From: Ruminococcus sp.
GTDB lineage: Bacteria; Bacillota; Clostridia; Oscillospirales; Ruminococcaceae
Length of the DNA stretch: 64,000 bases
Reading direction: 5' to 3'
Assembly: GCA_017470535.1 (NCBI GenBank)
Contig: JAFUYP010000005.1
Span: forward strand, 41,301-105,300
In this document: in pieces, positions 61,806-64,000 of the stretch
Numbering within the stretch: position 1 is the first letter of the stretch
How the letters are laid out: every line of letters starts with the position of its first letter
The notes under the pieces: generated by a model
The model's input: only the letters and a program-made list of their open reading frames with translations
The model's database searches: none
What the model was told of the DNA's origin: nothing
Position numbers and translations under genes: made by a program

Positions 61806-61997
61806 TCAGATCTCGTTGTCCTCTGAAAACAGTACCTGCACGGTATCGTCTGTATCTTCCACAAGCTCCTGTACCGGAGCATCGCCATCGTGCCTGTCTG
61901 TACATTTATCCTTCATTTCAAGATAGCATATCAGCATAAGTGCTGCAACTGCAAGCACTATAACTATTATCTTTAAAAGCGTTCTGCTGTTATCCAT
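61806..61997 (-). CDS. Small membrane protein between dnaK and dnaJ
   Basis: 63 residues from the ATG at 61997 (AAAGGTG upstream). One membrane helix (about 6-27, LLKIIVIVLAVAALMLICYLEM) is followed by an acidic tail rich in Asp and Glu, with one Cys (KDKCTDRHD). I know no family. Its position inside the heat-shock operon, with 22 bp to dnaJ and a good ribosome binding site, supports translation. Confidence 0.7.
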   Translation of the reverse strand: MDNSRTLLKIIVIVLAVAALMLICYLEMKDKCTDRHDGDAPVQELVEDTDDTVQVLFSEDNEI

Positions 61998-62061
61998 TGC
62001 TTTCACCTTTAACCCACTAAACCGCAGGGGGCTGCCCTGCGGTATGGGAACATTCAACTAA

Positions 62062-63951
62062 TTACTCTGCGTCTGTGAAGTCAGCGTCTATAACGTCGTC
62101 GCCTGCCTTGCTCGATTTGCCGTTATCCTCTGCTGCACCGCCTGCATTAAAGCCTGCGCCGCCGCCGAAGTCTGCGCCGTTAAAACCGCCTGCGCCCGGC
62201 TGACCCTGTGCGCCTGCTGCCTGCTGATAGACCCTTGTAGCTACCGGCTGGAACGCATCTTCAAGCTCCTTCTGACGAGCCTTGATAGCTTCAACATCTG
62301 TACCCTTGAGTGCTTCCTTAAGTGCGTCGATCTTTGCCTGAACGCTGCTCTTCTCGTCAGCTGTTACCTTGTCGCCGAACTCACCGAGAGCCTTCTCTAC
62401 CTGGAATGCCATCTGGTCTGCCTGGTTCCTTGCATCGACCTCTTCCTTCTTCTTAGCGTCCTCAGCAGCAAATGCCTCTGCCTCCTTGACTGCCTTATCT
62501 ATATCCTCCTTGGACATATTTGTAGAAGATGTGATAGTGATATTCTGCTCCTTGCCTGTACCTAAGTCCTTAGCGGAAACGTGTACGATACCGTTAGCAT
62601 CTATATCGAATGTTACCTCTATCTGGGGTATGCCACGGGGTGCGGGAGCGATACCGTCAAGACGGAACATACCGAGCTGCTTATTATCTCTTGCGAACTC
62701 TCTCTCGCCCTGCAATACGTTTATATCAACAGCAGACTGGTTATCAGCAGCAGTTGAGAATATCTGAGATTTCTTTGTCGGGATAGTTGTGTTTCTCTCG
62801 ATGATCTTTGTGCAGACACCGCCCATAGTTTCAAGACCTAAGGACAGAGGAGTTACATCAAGGAGAAGGAGTCCGTCCTTGACGTCGCCGCCTAAAACGC
62901 CGCCCTGATATGCAGCACCGAGTGCTACGCACTCATCGGGGTTGATGCCCTTGAAAGGCTCTTTACCGAGGAACTTCTTGACTGCTTCCTGTACTGCCGG
63001 TATTCTTGAAGAACCGCCGACCATAAGCACCTTCTGGAGATCAGATGCCGAAAGACCTGAATCCTGGAGTGCCTGACGTACAGGCCCCATTGTAGCTTCT
63101 ACAAGATCTGCTGTCATTTCGTTGAATTTTGCCTGTGTAAGTGTCATCTCCAGGTGCTTAGGACCTGTTGCATCTGCTGTGATGAACGGCAGCGAGATAG
63201 CCGATGACGGTGTAGAAGACAGCTCGATCTTTGTCTTTTCAGCAGCTTCCTTTAATCTCTGCATTGCCATTTTATCATTTGAGAGGTCAACGCCCTCAGC
63301 CTTTTTGAATTCCTCTACCATCCAGTCGATGATACGCTGGTCGAAGTCATCGCCGCCGAGCCTGTTATTACCTGCTGTTGCAAGTACCTCTGTAACGCCG
63401 TCGCCCATTTCGATGATAGATACATCGAATGTACCGCCGCCCAAGTCGTATACCATTACCTTCTGGTCCTCTTCCTTATCTATACCATAGGAAAGAGCAG
63501 CAGCTGTCGGCTCGTTGATTATTCTCTTTACATTAAGACCTGCTATCTGACCTGCGTCCTTTGTAGCCTGACGCTGTGCGTCTGTGAAGTATGCAGGTAC
63601 TGTGATGACTGCGTCTGTTACCTTCTCACCGAGGTATGCCTCTGCGTCTGCCTTGAGTTTCTGGAGTATCATAGCGGAGATCTCCTGAGGAGTATAGTCC
63701 TTGCCGCCCATTTTAGCCTTATAGTCAGAGCCCATATGTCTCTTGATAGAGATGACTGTATTATCAAAGTTCGTTACAGCCTGTCTTTTTGCTACCTGAC
63801 CTACAAGTCTGTCGCCCGACTTTGAAACGCCGACAACTGACGGTGTAGTTCTTGCACCCTCACTGTTAGGGATAACAACGGCTTCGCCGCCCTCCATTAC
63901 TGCTACGCAGGAATTAGTTGTACCTAAGTCTATTCCGATTATTTTGCTCAT
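62062..63951 (-). CDS. dnaK: Chaperone DnaK (Hsp70)
   Basis: 629 residues. The ATPase domain starts [18 protein letters not shown] and holds [19 protein letters not shown] and [19 protein letters not shown]. The substrate domain has the [18 protein letters not shown] and [17 protein letters not shown] strands. The C-terminal lid ends in a Gly/Ala/Gln-rich tail and [12 protein letters not shown]. It folds proteins with DnaJ and GrpE. grpE and hrcA would be expected upstream, outside the window, so the heat-shock promoter (CIRCE) is not visible here. Confidence 0.98.
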   Translation of the reverse strand: MSKIIGIDLGTTNSCVAVMEGGEAVVIPNSEGARTTPSVVGVSKSGDRLVGQVAKRQAVTNFDNTVISIKRHMGSDYKAKMGGKDYTPQEISAMILQKLKADAEAYLGEKVTDAVITVPAYFTDAQRQATKDAGQIAGLNVKRIINEPTAAALSYGIDKEEDQKVMVYDLGGGTFDVSIIEMGDGVTEVLATAGNNRLGGDDFDQRIIDWMVEEFKKAEGVDLSNDKMAMQRLKEAAEKTKIELSSTPSSAISLPFITADATGPKHLEMTLTQAKFNEMTADLVEATMGPVRQALQDSGLSASDLQKVLMVGGSSRIPAVQEAVKKFLGKEPFKGINPDECVALGAAYQGGVLGGDVKDGLLLLDVTPLSLGLETMGGVCTKIIERNTTIPTKKSQIFSTAADNQSAVDINVLQGEREFARDNKQLGMFRLDGIAPAPRGIPQIEVTFDIDANGIVHVSAKDLGTGKEQNITITSSTNMSKEDIDKAVKEAEAFAAEDAKKKEEVDARNQADQMAFQVEKALGEFGDKVTADEKSSVQAKIDALKEALKGTDVEAIKARQKELEDAFQPVATRVYQQAAGAQGQPGAGGFNGADFGGGAGFNAGGAAEDNGKSSKAGDDVIDADFTDAE

Positions 63952-63973
63952 AATTATTCTTCATTTCTTTCTC

Positions 63974-64000
63974 AATGCACAATGCACAATGCACAATGCA
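63974..64000. repeat. Heptamer tandem repeat (AATGCAC)n
   Basis: Three full copies and one partial copy of AATGCAC up to the window edge, upstream of dnaK. Two copies of the complementary unit GTGCATT occur before the CorC-type gene (37345-37357). Confidence 0.85.

Noticed and set aside
63952-64000. CIRCE/HrcA operator before dnaK
   Set aside because: The visible 49 bp have no TTAGCACTC-N9-GAGTGCTAA repeat; the operon start is probably outside the window.

Overview
This 64 kb window looks like a chromosomal segment of an anaerobic, spore-forming Firmicute, most likely Ruminococcus or a close relative in Oscillospiraceae. The evidence is a type I dockerin with two near-identical calcium-binding repeats, a spoIIA operon (anti-sigma antagonist, anti-sigma factor, sigma F), a fused SecDF, several Thr/Glu/Pro-rich lipoproteins, strong Shine-Dalgarno sites and many consensus TTGACA-N17-TATAAT promoters. 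I see no rRNA, tRNA, CRISPR array, transposase or phage gene.

Layout. 1-4.0 kb (minus strand): the N-terminal part of a MATE transporter, a secreted transglutaminase-like/LRR/dockerin protein and a class-I glutamine amidotransferase-like (C26) lipoprotein. 4.3-8.7 kb (plus): a small acyl-transfer cassette made of a free-standing condensation domain, an acyl carrier protein, an acyl-activating ligase and an alpha/beta hydrolase, with a 174-bp palindromic MITE-like element before the hydrolase. 8.9-13.0 kb (minus): SGNH hydrolase, DUF4358 lipoprotein, MBOAT acyltransferase and DHHW protein, a probable cell-surface acylation operon.

13.2-26.6 kb (minus) is one long ten-gene operon and the most unusual part of the window. 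It encodes two MacB/LolD-type ABC ATPases (one with a C-terminal AbrB-like domain), a very large solute-binding protein with CBM-like N-terminal domains and no lipobox, two pairs of sugar-type permeases, an NHL-propeller/TPR membrane protein, a YIP1 protein and a DUF5696 protein. It has a consensus promoter with TGTGCA-N3-TGCACA palindromes around it and a terminator-like hairpin in its leader. I regard it as the best candidate for an undescribed system.

27.2-30.2 kb (plus): spoIIA operon, then trxA-trxB. 30.2-30.65 kb is non-coding and holds a dispersed palindromic repeat (second copy of the one near 8.7 kb), a possible small structured RNA and terminators. 30.65-37.1 kb (minus): a lone type IV-pilin-like protein, an operon of aldose epimerase, dtd, ArsC-like and WG-repeat lipoprotein, and secDF. 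37.3-40.4 kb (plus): CorC/CNNM-type membrane protein and a transglutaminase lipoprotein. 40.5-42.0 kb: a divergent C39-like peptidase / XRE regulator pair with two clear operators. 42.2-44.5 kb: an ECF sigma factor and a large membrane protein likely to be its anti-sigma factor.

44.7-48.5 kb (minus): alaS and a cell-wall amidase. 48.9-60.6 kb (plus): the complete arginine pathway from glutamate (argG, argH, argC, argJ, argB, argD, argF) interleaved with a pentapeptide-repeat protein, three membrane proteins and a GH3 lipoprotein. 60.6-64 kb (minus): dnaK, a small membrane protein and dnaJ, ending in a heptamer tandem repeat. Domain names come from motif recognition by eye, without database searching.
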